Both the position numbers and the translations under genes were made by a program. Of a stretch of 64,000 nt of DNA, positions 35,352-44,874 are shown piece by piece. The stretch is taken from the NCBI RefSeq assembly GCF_038148855.1, contig NZ_JBBVGR010000007.1:263679-327678 (forward strand), given 5' to 3'. The stretch comes from Phycobacter sedimenti. Lineage in GTDB: Bacteria > Pseudomonadota > Alphaproteobacteria > Rhodobacterales > Rhodobacteraceae. The stretch's first letter is position 1; the number at the start of each line of letters is the position of its first letter. The notes beneath the pieces are model-generated. The model was not told the DNA's origin. It was given only the letters and a program-made list of their open reading frames with translations, and did no database searches.

Positions 35352-37811
35352 ATGGCTCAGAAGCTTCCCACGCATGCGCAGACTGTGATTGTCGGGGGGG
35401 GCTCTATCGGCTGCAACACCGCCTATCACCTGACCAAGCTTGGCATGTCCGACGTTGTCGTTCTGGAGCGCGACAAACTGACATCAGGCACCACGTGGCA
35501 TGCAGCGGGGTTGATCGTGGCGGGCCTTCTGCCGTCCGAGGCCGAATGCGAGATCTACACACATGGACGGGATCTCTATGCCAATCTGGAAAAGGAAACC
35601 GGTGTACCAACGGGGTTTCGCGACGTCGGTTATCTGCAAATCGCCAACAACGAGGAACGCGTCCATGAGATGCGGCGCCTGGCCCCCTTCATGCGTCGGC
35701 ACGGGATCAACATTCACGAAATCTCACCGAAGGAAACCGCCGATCTGTTCCCAATCGGGGATATGAGCGATGTGCTGGCGGGTTTCTATATACCGGAAGA
35801 TGGCCGTGCCAACCCGGTTGACGTGACCATGTCGCTGGCAAAAGGCGCCCGGATGGGCGGCGCCCGGGTTTTCGAAGATACCACAGTGTCCGAAATCCTG
35901 GCCAAGAACGGAACAGCGACTGGCGTACGAACCGCTGATGGCCAAACCATCACGGCCGAAAACGTCGTGATCTGCGGTGGGATGTGGTCGCGCCAATTGG
36001 GGGCCAAAGCTGGGATCAACCTTCCGCTACAGGCGGCCGAGCACTACTATCTGATCACCGAAAATATCGAAGGTCTGAGCCGCGACCTGCCCGTGCTCGA
36101 AGACCCCTCGACCTACACCTACTACCGCGAAGAGGTGGGAGGATTGATGCTGGGCCTGTTCGAGCCGGGCGCGGCGCCGTGGAAACTGGAAGGCATCCCC
36201 GAGAATTTCTCCTTTGGAGAGATTGAACCCGACTGGGACCGGGTCGGCCCGCATCTGGAAAAGGCCTATTCCCGCGTGCCGGATGCCTTGAATGTTGGCG
36301 TGCGTAAACTGTTCTGCGGACCGGAAAGCTTCACCCCGGATCTGGCCCCGCTGGTCGGAGAAACCCCCGAGCTGCGCAAGTGTTTCGTTGCCTGCGGAAT
36401 GAACTCTTTGGGGATCCTCAATGGAGCGGGCACAGGCAAGGTGCTGGCCCATTGGATCGTTGACGGTCATCCCCCTCTCGATGTCACCGGCATCAACGTG
36501 AACCGCTTCACCCGCCACGAGTCCACCCCTGCCTTCCGCCGGGATCGCGGCCCCGAACTGCTGGGGAAAATGTTCGGGCAGCACTATCACAACGAAAGCT
36601 ATCAAACGGCCCGCGACTTGAAACGGTCGGTGCTGCATGACCGGCTCGCGGCCAATGGCGCCTATTTCACCGAAGGGCATGGCTGGGAAATGCCGGACTG
36701 GTTCGCGCCCACACCGGAGCAGGCAAAGATCGAGAAATACAGCTGGTTCCGTCAGAACTGGTTCGACTGGCACGCCGAAGAGCATCGTGCAGCCCGCGAG
36801 GACGTGATCATCATGGACATGTCGACCATGTCCAAATTCCAGGTGGAAGGCCCCGATGCACTTGCCCTGATGAGTCGCCTGTCCTGCAACGAGGTCGACG
36901 TGGAGCCGGGGCGGCTGGTCTATACCGCCTGGGTCAATGAAAAGGGCGGCTTCGAGGCCGATCTGACCGTGACCCGTCTGGCACGGGACCGTTTCATGGT
37001 CGTCGTTGGCGAAAACAGCCATGGCCATACGCTGATGCGAATGCAGCGTTATATTCGGGAGGGCGAGGTCGTCGTCATCACAGACCTCACCCCAGCCATC
37101 ACGCAGATCAACATTCATGGCCCCAAAGCGCGCTTGCTGATGGAGAAGGTGACCACCGCGGACATGTCGAACGAAGCTTTCCCCTTCATGACCTGCCAGG
37201 ACATCGACGTTGGATACTGGGTGGTCAGAGCGCTGCGGGTCACCTTCGTTGGCGAACTCGGCTGGGAGCTTCAGGTGCCATCCTACGCAGCGGTCCAGAT
37301 CTATGATCTGCTGAAGGAGGTCGGCGCGGAATTCGGCCTGCGCGACGCGGGAATGCAGACTCTTAATTCCCTGCGTCTGGAAAAGGCCTATCGCGATTTC
37401 GGGCTGGACGTGGACAATACCGACAATCCGATCGAGGCAGGGCTGGGCTTTGCGGTCAAGCTCGACAAGCCTGGTGGGTTTGTCGGCCGTGATGCGCTTG
37501 CAGAAATCAAGGCGCGAGGCGTTCCGAAAAATCGGATGCTGCAGTTCCTGCTGCAGGATCCCGAGCCCCTTCTTTACGGGAACGAGTGTATCTACCTCAA
37601 CGACGCCGAAGTCGGGCATCTGCAGGTGGGCGGCTACGGTCACAGCCTGGGCGGAGCGGTCGGGATTGGTTTTGCCGAATTGGACGAACCCTTGACCGCA
37701 ACCCTGGTTGAGAACGGCGAATGGGAGATCGAAGTGGCCGCAAAGCGCTATAAGGCAAGGGCCTCTCTGAAGCCCTTGTTCGATCCTGGAATGAAGAAAA
37801 TCAGGTCTTAA
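35352..37811 (+). CDS. FAD-dependent dimethylglycine/sarcosine dehydrogenase-like protein
   Basis: 819 residues from ATG 35352 (AAGGA upstream); the open frame extends further upstream but reads through the operator. An N-terminal FAD-binding DAO domain (about 1-390) has VIVGGGSIGCNTAYHLTKLG and the covalent-flavin-type TTWHAAGL segment. It is followed by an FAO_M-like linker and a GcvT-type tetrahydrofolate domain (about 430-815) with MSTMSKFQVEGPDA and GELGWELQVP. Such enzymes demethylate N-methylglycines, passing the C1 unit to folate. Divergent from a BetI-like regulator. Confidence 0.92.
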   Translation: MAQKLPTHAQTVIVGGGSIGCNTAYHLTKLGMSDVVVLERDKLTSGTTWHAAGLIVAGLLPSEAECEIYTHGRDLYANLEKETGVPTGFRDVGYLQIANNEERVHEMRRLAPFMRRHGINIHEISPKETADLFPIGDMSDVLAGFYIPEDGRANPVDVTMSLAKGARMGGARVFEDTTVSEILAKNGTATGVRTADGQTITAENVVICGGMWSRQLGAKAGINLPLQAAEHYYLITENIEGLSRDLPVLEDPSTYTYYREEVGGLMLGLFEPGAAPWKLEGIPENFSFGEIEPDWDRVGPHLEKAYSRVPDALNVGVRKLFCGPESFTPDLAPLVGETPELRKCFVACGMNSLGILNGAGTGKVLAHWIVDGHPPLDVTGINVNRFTRHESTPAFRRDRGPELLGKMFGQHYHNESYQTARDLKRSVLHDRLAANGAYFTEGHGWEMPDWFAPTPEQAKIEKYSWFRQNWFDWHAEEHRAAREDVIIMDMSTMSKFQVEGPDALALMSRLSCNEVDVEPGRLVYTAWVNEKGGFEADLTVTRLARDRFMVVVGENSHGHTLMRMQRYIREGEVVVITDLTPAITQINIHGPKARLLMEKVTTADMSNEAFPFMTCQDIDVGYWVVRALRVTFVGELGWELQVPSYAAVQIYDLLKEVGAEFGLRDAGMQTLNSLRLEKAYRDFGLDVDNTDNPIEAGLGFAVKLDKPGGFVGRDALAEIKARGVPKNRMLQFLLQDPEPLLYGNECIYLNDAEVGHLQVGGYGHSLGGAVGIGFAELDEPLTATLVENGEWEIEVAAKRYKARASLKPLFDPGMKKIRS

Positions 37812-38279
37812 GGAGGCATGTCCGCCAAATGGTGAGGTGAATGGTCCTGTTTGTATCGGGAGAGTGGAATAGTTTTCGGAACGCTCAGGCCCTGTCCGTT
37901 TTACCTCTTTTGCCAGTTTGAACGCGACATGCTGATCAGCCCCACCTGAGTGGTCCAATTTGATTGTTAGTGCATGACCGGTCTTGGGACCATCTGGACG
38001 ATGGCTTCCGGGCCGAAGCTCAAACGACTGTCATGGGTCGCCTGCGAATACCTAGAACCAAACAGATAGCGCCAAAACCCATTGAACTTGCCGTACAAGC
38101 CCTTTGCGAGGTTGCTGGCGATAGGAATAGCCATCTTTCATGTGAAGGGCCGCTTCACCGCAGGCGGGGCGAGCGGGCCGTTGACAATGAAACCTCCTGG
38201 TGGTGCGTTTGGTACTTGACGTCGTTACCCGAGGTTTCGAGAACAGATGGAACTCGAAAGCCGCATCAAGGACGGACAG
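37812..38279. other. Intergenic stretch without recognised gene
   Basis: About 470 bases. A plus-strand frame from 37964 runs into the decarboxylase in another frame and shows no family pattern. The composition is unlike the neighbouring genes and could include decayed insertion-sequence DNA, but no transposase motif could be read. An AAGGA ribosome-binding site for the decarboxylase lies at about 38268. Confidence 0.4.
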
Positions 38280-40565
38280 ATGAAGTTTTGCTTTCCCATT
38301 GTCATCATCGACGAGGATTTCAGATCAGAGAATACTTCGGGTTTTGGAATTCGAGCCCTTGCACAGGCCATCGAAGCAGAAGGGTTCGAGGTGCTTGGCG
38401 CGACGAGTTACGGTGATCTGTCGCAATTCGCCCAGCAACAGAGCCGCGCGGCCGCATTTGTCCTGTCGATCGACGATGAAGAGTTCAGCCCAGGCCCCGA
38501 CCTCGACCCGGCGGTTGTGAATCTCAGAAACTTCATCGAGGAGGTCCGCTACAAGAACGAAGATGTCCCGATCTACATCTATGGCGAGACCAAGACGTCG
38601 CGGCACCTGCCGAACGATGTTCTGCGCGAGTTGCACGGTTTCATCCATGCCTTCGAGGACACGCCCGAATTCGTCGCCCGCCACATCATCCGCGAAGCGA
38701 AGAACTACCTCGAATACATCCAGCCGCCGTTCTTCAAGGCGCTGCTCGATTATGCCGAGGACGGTTCATACTCGTGGCACTGCCCCGGGCATTCGGGCGG
38801 GGTCGCCTTTCTGAAATCGCCCATCGGGCAGATGTATCACCAGTTCTATGGTGAGAACATGCTGCGCGCCGATGTCTGCAACTCGGTCGAGGAACTGGGC
38901 CAGCTGCTCGACCATAATGGCGCCATCGGCGCGTCCGAGCGCAATGCCGCGCGGATCTTCAACGCCGATCACTGCTTTTTTGTCACCAACGGCACCTCGA
39001 CCTCGAACAAGATGGTCTGGCACCACAACGTCGCTCCGGGCGATGTCGTGCTCGTGGACCGCAACTGTCACAAGTCGATCCTGCATTCGATCATCATGAC
39101 GGGCGCGATCCCGATCTTTCTCAAGCCAACGCGCAACCATTGGGGGATCATCGGCCCGATCCAGAAATCGGAGTTCGAGCCGGAGGCGATCAAGGCCAAG
39201 ATCCGGGCAAACCCGCTGCTGGAAGGGGTCGACCCCGACACCGTAAAACCGCGCATCCTCTCGCTCACGCAATCGACCTATGACGGGGTGCTCTACAACA
39301 CCGAAGTGGTGAAGGAGATGCTCGACGGATATGTCGAGACGCTGCATTTCGACGAAGCCTGGCTGCCGCACGCGGCCTTCCACCCGTTCTACGGCGCCTA
39401 CCACGCAATGGGCCGCAAGCGCGGGCGCACGAAAACCTCGGTGGTCTACGCCACTCAGTCGGTCCACAAGCTTCTGGCCGGTATCAGCCAGGCCAGCCAC
39501 GTTCTCGTGCAGGATGCGCAGGACGCCAAGCTCGACCGGCATCTCTTCAACGAATCCTATCTCATGCACACCTCGACAAGCCCGCAATACTCGATCATCG
39601 CCAGCTGCGATGTCGCGGCGGCCATGATGGAACCGCCGGGCGGTACGGCATTGGTCGAGGAAAGCCTTATGGAGGCACTCGATTTCCGGCGTGCGATGCG
39701 CAAGGTCGACGAAGAATATGGCAACGACTGGTGGTTCCAGGTCTGGGGGCCCGACGACCTGGCCGACGAAGGGATCGGTCGCGCACAAGCCTGGGAACTG
39801 AAAAAGACCGACAGCGAAGCCGTCGAAAGCTCGGGCAACGACGCCTGGCACGGTTTCGGCGACATGGCCCGCAATTTCAACATGCTGGACCCGATCAAGG
39901 CAACGATCATCACGCCGGGCCTGAACATCGACGGTCGGTTCGAAGAAACCGGCATCCCGGCCTCGATCGTCTCGAAATACCTGACTGAACACGGCGTTGT
40001 GGTCGAAAAGACCGGTCTCTACAGTTTCTTCATCATGTTCACCATCGGCATCACAAAGGGCCGCTGGAATACGCTTGTCGCTGCGCTCCAGCAATGCAAG
40101 GACGACTATGACCGGAACCAGCCGCTGTGGCGGGTCATGCCGGAATTCTGCGCCAAGCAGGCGCGGTACGAACACATGGGACTCAAGGACCTGTCCCAGC
40201 ACGTTCATAATCTCTACGCGAAATACGACGTGGCGAAGCTGTCGACCGAGATCTACCTGGGCGACCACCGCCCGGCCATGTCGCCGCTTGAGGCTTTTTC
40301 CCACATCGCGCAAAGGAAAACGGACAGGGTCGGGATCGACGCGCTCGAAGGCCGTGTGACGACGAGCCTCATAACCCCGTATCCGCCCGGTATCCCGCTT
40401 CTTGTTCCGGGCGAGATCTTCAGCAAGGAGATCGTGGACTACCTTCGGTTTAACCGCGAATTCGCCCGCGAATGCCCTGGCTTCGAGACCGATATCCACG
40501 GTCTGGTTCAGGAAGTCGGGGAGAATGGCGAGATCAGGTATTTTGCCGACTGCGTCGCTGAGTGA
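38280..40565 (+). CDS. Orn/Lys/Arg decarboxylase (PLP-dependent, fold type I)
   Basis: 761 residues from ATG 38280 (AAGGA six bases upstream; MKFCFPIVIIDEDFRSEN is the family-like start; an ATG 33 bases earlier is less likely). Decarboxylates a basic amino acid, giving a polyamine precursor or acid resistance. An N-terminal receiver-like wing domain (about 1-130) is followed by the PLP domain: CPGHSGG, DHCFFVTNGTSTSNKMV, HFDEAWLPHAAF (Asp to PLP nitrogen) and TQSVHKLLAGISQAS with the Schiff-base Lys (about 400). C-terminal LITPYPPGIPLLVPGE is also conserved. Which amino acid is used is not clear from motifs. Confidence 0.93.
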   Translation: MKFCFPIVIIDEDFRSENTSGFGIRALAQAIEAEGFEVLGATSYGDLSQFAQQQSRAAAFVLSIDDEEFSPGPDLDPAVVNLRNFIEEVRYKNEDVPIYIYGETKTSRHLPNDVLRELHGFIHAFEDTPEFVARHIIREAKNYLEYIQPPFFKALLDYAEDGSYSWHCPGHSGGVAFLKSPIGQMYHQFYGENMLRADVCNSVEELGQLLDHNGAIGASERNAARIFNADHCFFVTNGTSTSNKMVWHHNVAPGDVVLVDRNCHKSILHSIIMTGAIPIFLKPTRNHWGIIGPIQKSEFEPEAIKAKIRANPLLEGVDPDTVKPRILSLTQSTYDGVLYNTEVVKEMLDGYVETLHFDEAWLPHAAFHPFYGAYHAMGRKRGRTKTSVVYATQSVHKLLAGISQASHVLVQDAQDAKLDRHLFNESYLMHTSTSPQYSIIASCDVAAAMMEPPGGTALVEESLMEALDFRRAMRKVDEEYGNDWWFQVWGPDDLADEGIGRAQAWELKKTDSEAVESSGNDAWHGFGDMARNFNMLDPIKATIITPGLNIDGRFEETGIPASIVSKYLTEHGVVVEKTGLYSFFIMFTIGITKGRWNTLVAALQQCKDDYDRNQPLWRVMPEFCAKQARYEHMGLKDLSQHVHNLYAKYDVAKLSTEIYLGDHRPAMSPLEAFSHIAQRKTDRVGIDALEGRVTTSLITPYPPGIPLLVPGEIFSKEIVDYLRFNREFARECPGFETDIHGLVQEVGENGEIRYFADCVAE

Positions 40566-40799
40566 AGCCGGAATTGAACGTCGCGCGGTAAGAACGGGGC
40601 ACTATCGTCCACGATGGCGGTCCCATGTTTTTCGTCACAAGTGGGGGAACTCTGGACCACATCTGCGGCGGGCTCGGGGCTGACTTGTGCTGGGGAAGAA
40701 AGAACCCGCTGTCAGCGCCATCTGACCGTCTGCTTTGATCGTCGCGCCCGTCCTCAGGGCCCGTGCTGAAGCCTCCGTGACACCAGCATCGGTCACACC
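40566..40799. other. Spacer after decarboxylase
   Basis: Non-coding, part of a 565-base gap that continues into the IS5-like remnant. A minus-strand frame near 40640-40800 reads GVTDAGVTEASARALRTGATI, protein-like but unrecognised and without a start. Confidence 0.35.
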
Positions 40800-41067
40800 C
40801 AGTTTCAGATCTGGCCATGTATGGGAGGCCCTTGCGGGCCTCGGCACCAGAGGACACGACGATAGGTTATGCGCCTTCGAAGGATTTCGACATACCGGGC
40901 CCATATTCTCGCAAAACGTACTCCATCGCCGCTACATCCAAGTCCCTGATGAGCCCACTTGAGCGGGGCCCATGCACTTTGCGCCCCCCCACCCATTGCG
41001 ATTGATAAACATAGTGCCACTCAAGGCGGTCCGTGTGCTCGTCGCTTGGCCAGAACAGACCAGACAT
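40800..41067 (-). pseudogene. Decayed IS5-type transposase fragment
   Basis: Minus-strand reading from ATG 41067 begins MSGLFWPSDEHTDRLE, like the start of IS5-family transposases (M-S-x-L-F-W-x-x-D-E-x-x-x-R-L). The DNA that follows has the wording for an S-G-I-x-F-I-N-R-N-G-like stretch but in a shifted frame, then LREYGP; a second frame gives RFARIWARYVE. No DDE residues are recoverable. A frameshifted, internally deleted remnant. A 66-residue open frame (40867-41067) is left but unlikely to be functional. Confidence 0.5.
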
Positions 41068-41130
41068 AATCACCGCCTGTTCTGCGAACCGTGAATCATG
41101 CCGCCAAGCGGAAATCAATGGATCCTGGCC

Positions 41131-41694
41131 CTAGAGCTCGGCCTCGTCCCGCCACATCAGGGTGATATGGGTATCTCCGTACTTGCGGCAGTCCTGCGCC
41201 TCATACCCCCGAGGCGGCTGCATGGGGGCGTTTTCCTCCCAGATGATCAGTGCCCCGGGGGCGATCCAGCCGCCGGCCTCGGCCACCTCCAGCGCCTTTT
41301 CCCCCAGGCCCTTTCCATAGGGCGGATCAAGGAAGACCACATCATAGGGCGCGTCCGGGTTCTGGCCCAGTTTCAGCGCATTGCGGCGCACGAGTACCGT
41401 GCGATCCTCGGCGCGGCAGATGGCGATATTCTTCCGGATCAGGCCTTGGGCCACCCGCCCGTCATCGACAAAGGTCACCGATGTCGCTCCGCGCGACAGC
41501 GCCTCAAGCCCCAGCGCGCCAGTGCCCGCAAAAAGATCCAGCACCCGCGCGCCGTCGATGGCGCCGGTGTGCATCAGCACGTTGAACAGGCTTTCGCGCA
41601 CCCGGTCCGTTGTAGGCCGCAAATGCGCGCCCGCATCCCCCTTGCCTACCGCTGCCAGGGCGCGGCCACGAAACTCGCCCGCGATGATCCTCAT
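41131..41694 (-). CDS. rsmD: 16S rRNA (guanine-966-N2)-methyltransferase RsmD
   Basis: 187 residues. Methylates G966 of 16S rRNA. Opening MRIIAGEFRGRAL, then RPTTDRVRESLFNVL, the SAM site VLDLFAGTGALGLEALSRGA (about residues 52-71) and catalytic VFLDPPYGKGL (about 119-129) are all present. Its ATG overlaps the stop of the upstream flavoprotein gene by four bases. Confidence 0.95.
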   Translation of the reverse strand: MRIIAGEFRGRALAAVGKGDAGAHLRPTTDRVRESLFNVLMHTGAIDGARVLDLFAGTGALGLEALSRGATSVTFVDDGRVAQGLIRKNIAICRAEDRTVLVRRNALKLGQNPDAPYDVVFLDPPYGKGLGEKALEVAEAGGWIAPGALIIWEENAPMQPPRGYEAQDCRKYGDTHITLMWRDEAEL

Positions 41695-42902
41695 GCCTTC
41701 AGGAGCGGCTTCAGATCAGCCTCGGGATCGGCTACCACGGATTTATCGGCACTCTTTCCCGCATCGATCAGGCGCTTGCCGACCATATAGGCGCGCGGAT
41801 CGTTCATCGCATCGACAGCCACCAGCTGATCGCCCTTGTAGTACCAGAAGGACACGGTCTGCCCCTCCCCCCGGCGGGTGACCACGTTGTCATAGCCGCT
41901 GTTCAGCCCGGCGATCTGCAGTTTCACATCGTATTGATCGGACCAGAACCAGGGCTGTGCCACATAATCCTTTTCCGCACCCAGCATGTTCCGCGCAACG
42001 ATTTCGGCCTGATCAATAGCGTTGGGCACGCTCTCCAAACGGATCCGGACGCCCATGTAGGGGAAGGACGCACAATCCCCCGCCGCCCAGATCGACGGAT
42101 CCGAGGTACGGCCCTGTGCATCGACCCAAATGCCGTTTTCGATCGTCAACCCGGCCTGTTCAGCCAGCACCGTGGCCGGAGCAATGCCGACACCAACGAC
42201 CACGAAATCCACCTCCAGGGTCTCGCCCCCGGACAGAACCGCCCGCGTGACCTTGCCATCCTCCCCTTCGAGCCGCTCAAGACCCGTTCCTTCGCGGATG
42301 TCCACGCCATGTCCCTGATGCAAGGCGCGGAAATAGTCGGAGGTTTCAGATGCAGCGACTCGCTGCAGGATCCGGTCGGCCATTTCCACCAAGGTGACGG
42401 AAAGGCCCCGTTTTGCACAGACGGCTGCGGCCTCTAGCCCAATATAGCCGCCCCCCACGATCAGCACCCGCTTGCCTTCGCTCACATGGGGCGCCATCGC
42501 GTCCACGTCCGAAAGGCAGCGCACGACGAAGACACCATCAAGATTTCCGCCTATACTGTCAGGCAGTCGGCGCGGGTTAGACCCTGTTGTCAGCGCCAAC
42601 TGGTCATAGGCAATCACCTCATCTCCCAAAGAAACCGTCTTGGCTACCGGGTCGAGGCCGGTCACGGTCGCTCCAAGCTTCAAAGTGATGTTGTTTTCGG
42701 CATAAAAACTCTCGGGGCGCAGAAACAGGCGCTCTTTTTCCATCTCCCCCAGGAGATAGGCCTTGGACAGCGGCGGGCGCTGATAGGGCGGCGCAGTCTC
42801 GGCGCCAATCAGGGTGATTTCTCCCTCGAACCCCTCCTTGCGCAGCTTTGCCACCAGGGAGGCCCCCGCCTGCCCCGCTCCGATTACCACGATATGGCTC
42901 AT
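41691..42902 (-). CDS. FAD/NAD(P)-dependent ferredoxin reductase-like protein
   Basis: 403 residues. Two dinucleotide-binding folds: VVIGAGQAGASLVAKLRKEGF for FAD (about 4-24) and RVLIVGGGYIGLEAAAVCAKRG for NAD(P)H (about 145-166); FAD site SIWAAGDCASFPY (about 270-282). The C-terminal reductase domain has QPWFWSDQYDVKLQIAG. This is the rhodocoxin/putidaredoxin-reductase type that passes electrons from NAD(P)H to a ferredoxin. No ferredoxin or P450 gene is next to it. Cotranslated with rsmD. Confidence 0.93.
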   Translation of the reverse strand: MSHIVVIGAGQAGASLVAKLRKEGFEGEITLIGAETAPPYQRPPLSKAYLLGEMEKERLFLRPESFYAENNITLKLGATVTGLDPVAKTVSLGDEVIAYDQLALTTGSNPRRLPDSIGGNLDGVFVVRCLSDVDAMAPHVSEGKRVLIVGGGYIGLEAAAVCAKRGLSVTLVEMADRILQRVAASETSDYFRALHQGHGVDIREGTGLERLEGEDGKVTRAVLSGGETLEVDFVVVGVGIAPATVLAEQAGLTIENGIWVDAQGRTSDPSIWAAGDCASFPYMGVRIRLESVPNAIDQAEIVARNMLGAEKDYVAQPWFWSDQYDVKLQIAGLNSGYDNVVTRRGEGQTVSFWYYKGDQLVAVDAMNDPRAYMVGKRLIDAGKSADKSVVADPEADLKPLLKA

Positions 42903-43000
42903 GTCTCCCCTTGCCTCCTGCCCCGGTTCTGGTCACGTTCACTGCGGACCCTATATGGGGGACCAAGGAAAACGCAATCACGACAGAAGAGGAACGCGCG

Positions 43001-43489
43001 ATGATTTCAGTCGGAGACAAACTGCCGGACGCCACGATGGTACAGATGGGCGCCGAAGGGCCGGAGCCGGTGCAGATGGCGGATAAGGTCAAGGGCCGCA
43101 AGGTCGCAATCTTTGCGGTGCCGGGTGCCTTTACCCCCACGTGCCATTCGGCTCATGTACCCAGCTTCATCCGCACTAAGGACCAGTTCGACGCCAAGGG
43201 CGTGGACGAAATCATCTGCATTTCGGCCAATGATCCTTTCGTGATGAAGGCCTGGGGCGATGCCACCGGCGCGACCGAAGCCGGGATCACCATGCTGGCC
43301 GATGCCGAAAGCGCTTTCACCGATGCGATCGGCATGCGCTTTGATGCACCGCCCGCCGGGCTGATCGGTCGCTCTTTGCGCTATGCCATGCTGGTCGAAG
43401 ACGGTGAGGTGAAGATCCTCAACCGCGAAGAAAACCCCGGCCAGTGCGAGCTGTCCGCCGGCGAGGGCCTGCTGGACTCCATGGGCTGA
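43001..43489 (+). CDS. Peroxiredoxin (Prx5/AhpE-like, glutaredoxin-type)
   Basis: 162 residues from ATG 43001 with GAGGAA upstream. Reduces hydrogen peroxide and organic peroxides. The catalytic Cys is in VPGAFTPTCHSAHVPSF (about residue 48), with the Thr-x-x-Cys active-site arrangement of the Prx5 group. A second Cys occurs in NPGQCELSAGEGLL (about 150) and might be resolving. Divergent from the ferredoxin-reductase-like gene. Confidence 0.95.
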   Translation: MISVGDKLPDATMVQMGAEGPEPVQMADKVKGRKVAIFAVPGAFTPTCHSAHVPSFIRTKDQFDAKGVDEIICISANDPFVMKAWGDATGATEAGITMLADAESAFTDAIGMRFDAPPAGLIGRSLRYAMLVEDGEVKILNREENPGQCELSAGEGLLDSMG

Positions 43490-43496
43490 TCAGGAC

Positions 43497-43533
43497 CTGC
43501 CACGCGCCGGAGAATTCCCCCGGCACGTGGCAG
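43497..43533 (+). terminator. Hairpin after the peroxiredoxin gene
   Basis: Long inverted repeat CTGCCACG (43497-43504) / CGTGGCAG (43526-43533) with further inner GCCGG/CCGGC pairs after one mismatch; followed by CTTTC only, so the T-run is weak. Confidence 0.5.
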
Positions 43534-43682
43534 CTTTCGCAGCCGAATGCCCCCCCCGGCCACGCCCGCGGCACCAGGGCGGCGGATCACTTCGGCATCG
43601 GCGCGCTCGATGATCTGAACGACAATCCCCATCACGCCTCTCCAACAGGAGGGTTGTCATCGGCGACAGCGGCTGGGGAGTT

Positions 43683-44360
43683 CGAGGAAGGAGTACCCTG
43701 CAAATGAGAAGCTGGAGATCATCCGAACCGTCGAAGGATCGCACCTGCCGACCAAGGAAGCCCCTGATTTGTTGGGCATTCCCCGCACGACGTTCTACCG
43801 TTGGTATGATTGCCACCTCAAAGGCGGCCCTCATGCCGAGGCAGATCGCTCACCCCGGCCAAAGTCAGTCTGGAACCGCATACCCCAGGAAAAGCGCGAC
43901 GATCTGATTGAATTTGCACTGGACCATCAAGCACTGACAACACGGAAACTGACAGTCAAATACACCGACGAGAAGCGGTGCTTTATCTCTGAAACATCGG
44001 CCAGCCGGATACCAGAGGCCGATGACCTGATCACTGCGCCGGACTATGTGGCAATCAAAGCTGCGGGTGAGTTCCACAACAAAATCGCGGCCATCCACGG
44101 TATGTGGCCACGGTATGTGGCAGACCGATTTCACCTACCTCAAGGTTACCGGGCGGGGCTGCTTTTACCTTGGTACGATCCGCGATGACTACGGCCGCTC
44201 CATCAGTGCCTGGAAGCTCTGCACGAATATGCGGACCGAGCGAGGATGTGACGACACCATTGACCTGCCCCTGACAGCATCGGGCTGCGCCCAGAGGCCC
44301 GCCCGTGTCCGGCGCCGGAATTGCAGATGCGCGCGGGACCGCGTTACAAACTCTTAGGGC
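43683..44360 (+). pseudogene. Decayed IS3-type transposase/integrase-core fragment
   Basis: Frame 2 reads EKLEIIRTVEGSHLPTKEA, LLGIPRTTFYRWYD (helix-turn-helix), VWNRIPQEKRDDLIEFAL and a YVAIKAAGEFHNKIAA region; near 44100 it shifts to frame 3 with WQTDFTYLKVTGRGCFYL and DDYGRSISAWKLCT, giving the first two Asp residues of the DDE core. The third acidic residue and the C-terminus are missing. At least one frameshift, with the 3' end cut off 30-40 bases before the queF stop. No intact terminal repeats found. Confidence 0.82.
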
Positions 44361-44393
44361 AAGTCACGCCATGGAGCACCAGTTATGCCCAGG

Positions 44394-44858
44394 TCAGCCC
44401 CGTCCACGATATGGAGGAACACCCTGGTCAGGCAGCCACACGCCCTCAGGAAGAGGGCCGGTCTGCCAGAACACGTCGATCGGGATACCGCCACGCGGAT
44501 ACCAGTAGCCACCGATCCGCAGCCATTGCGGGTCGAGGAAATCGACCAGCCGACGCGCGATCGATATGGTGCAATCCTCGTGGAAGGCGCCGTGATTGCG
44601 GAAGGACGTCAGGTAGAGCTTCAGAGATTTCGATTCCACCAGCCACTGCCCCGGCACGTAGTCGATGACCAGATGCGCAAAGTCGGGCTGCCCGGTCATC
44701 GGGCAAAGCGAGGTGAATTCCGGCGCGGTGAAGCGCACGTTGTAGCTGATATCGGCCTGCGGGTTGGCGACCCGTTCAAGTTCGGCCTCTTCAGGGGATG
44801 CGGGGATGCGGGTGGCCCCGCCGAGTTGCTTCAGATTGCTGTAGATCGTGTCGGTCAT
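44394..44858 (-). CDS. queF: NADPH-dependent preQ0 reductase QueF
   Basis: 154 residues, the short (type I) form. Reduces the nitrile 7-cyano-7-deazaguanine (preQ0) to the amine preQ1, which is then put into tRNA. Catalytic Cys in FTSLCPMTGQPDFAHL (about residue 54), with Asp in the same stretch; ESKSLKLYLTSFRNHG is the conserved QueF middle motif. C-terminal VFWQTGPLPEGVWLPDQG matches the family. Last gene of the queCDEF operon; an IS3 remnant abuts its 3' end. Confidence 0.96.
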   Translation of the reverse strand: MTDTIYSNLKQLGGATRIPASPEEAELERVANPQADISYNVRFTAPEFTSLCPMTGQPDFAHLVIDYVPGQWLVESKSLKLYLTSFRNHGAFHEDCTISIARRLVDFLDPQWLRIGGYWYPRGGIPIDVFWQTGPLPEGVWLPDQGVPPYRGRG

Positions 44859-44874
44859 AACGGTCTCCGGGGGA

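Noticed and set aside
36027..37958. 643-codon open frame on the minus strand
   Set aside because: Lies opposite the dehydrogenase gene; rich in His, Gln and Gly with no family pattern; a shadow of high-GC codon use.
38766..40499. 577-codon open frame on the minus strand
   Set aside because: Fully opposite the decarboxylase gene, with Arg/Asp/Val-rich composition and no recognisable domain.
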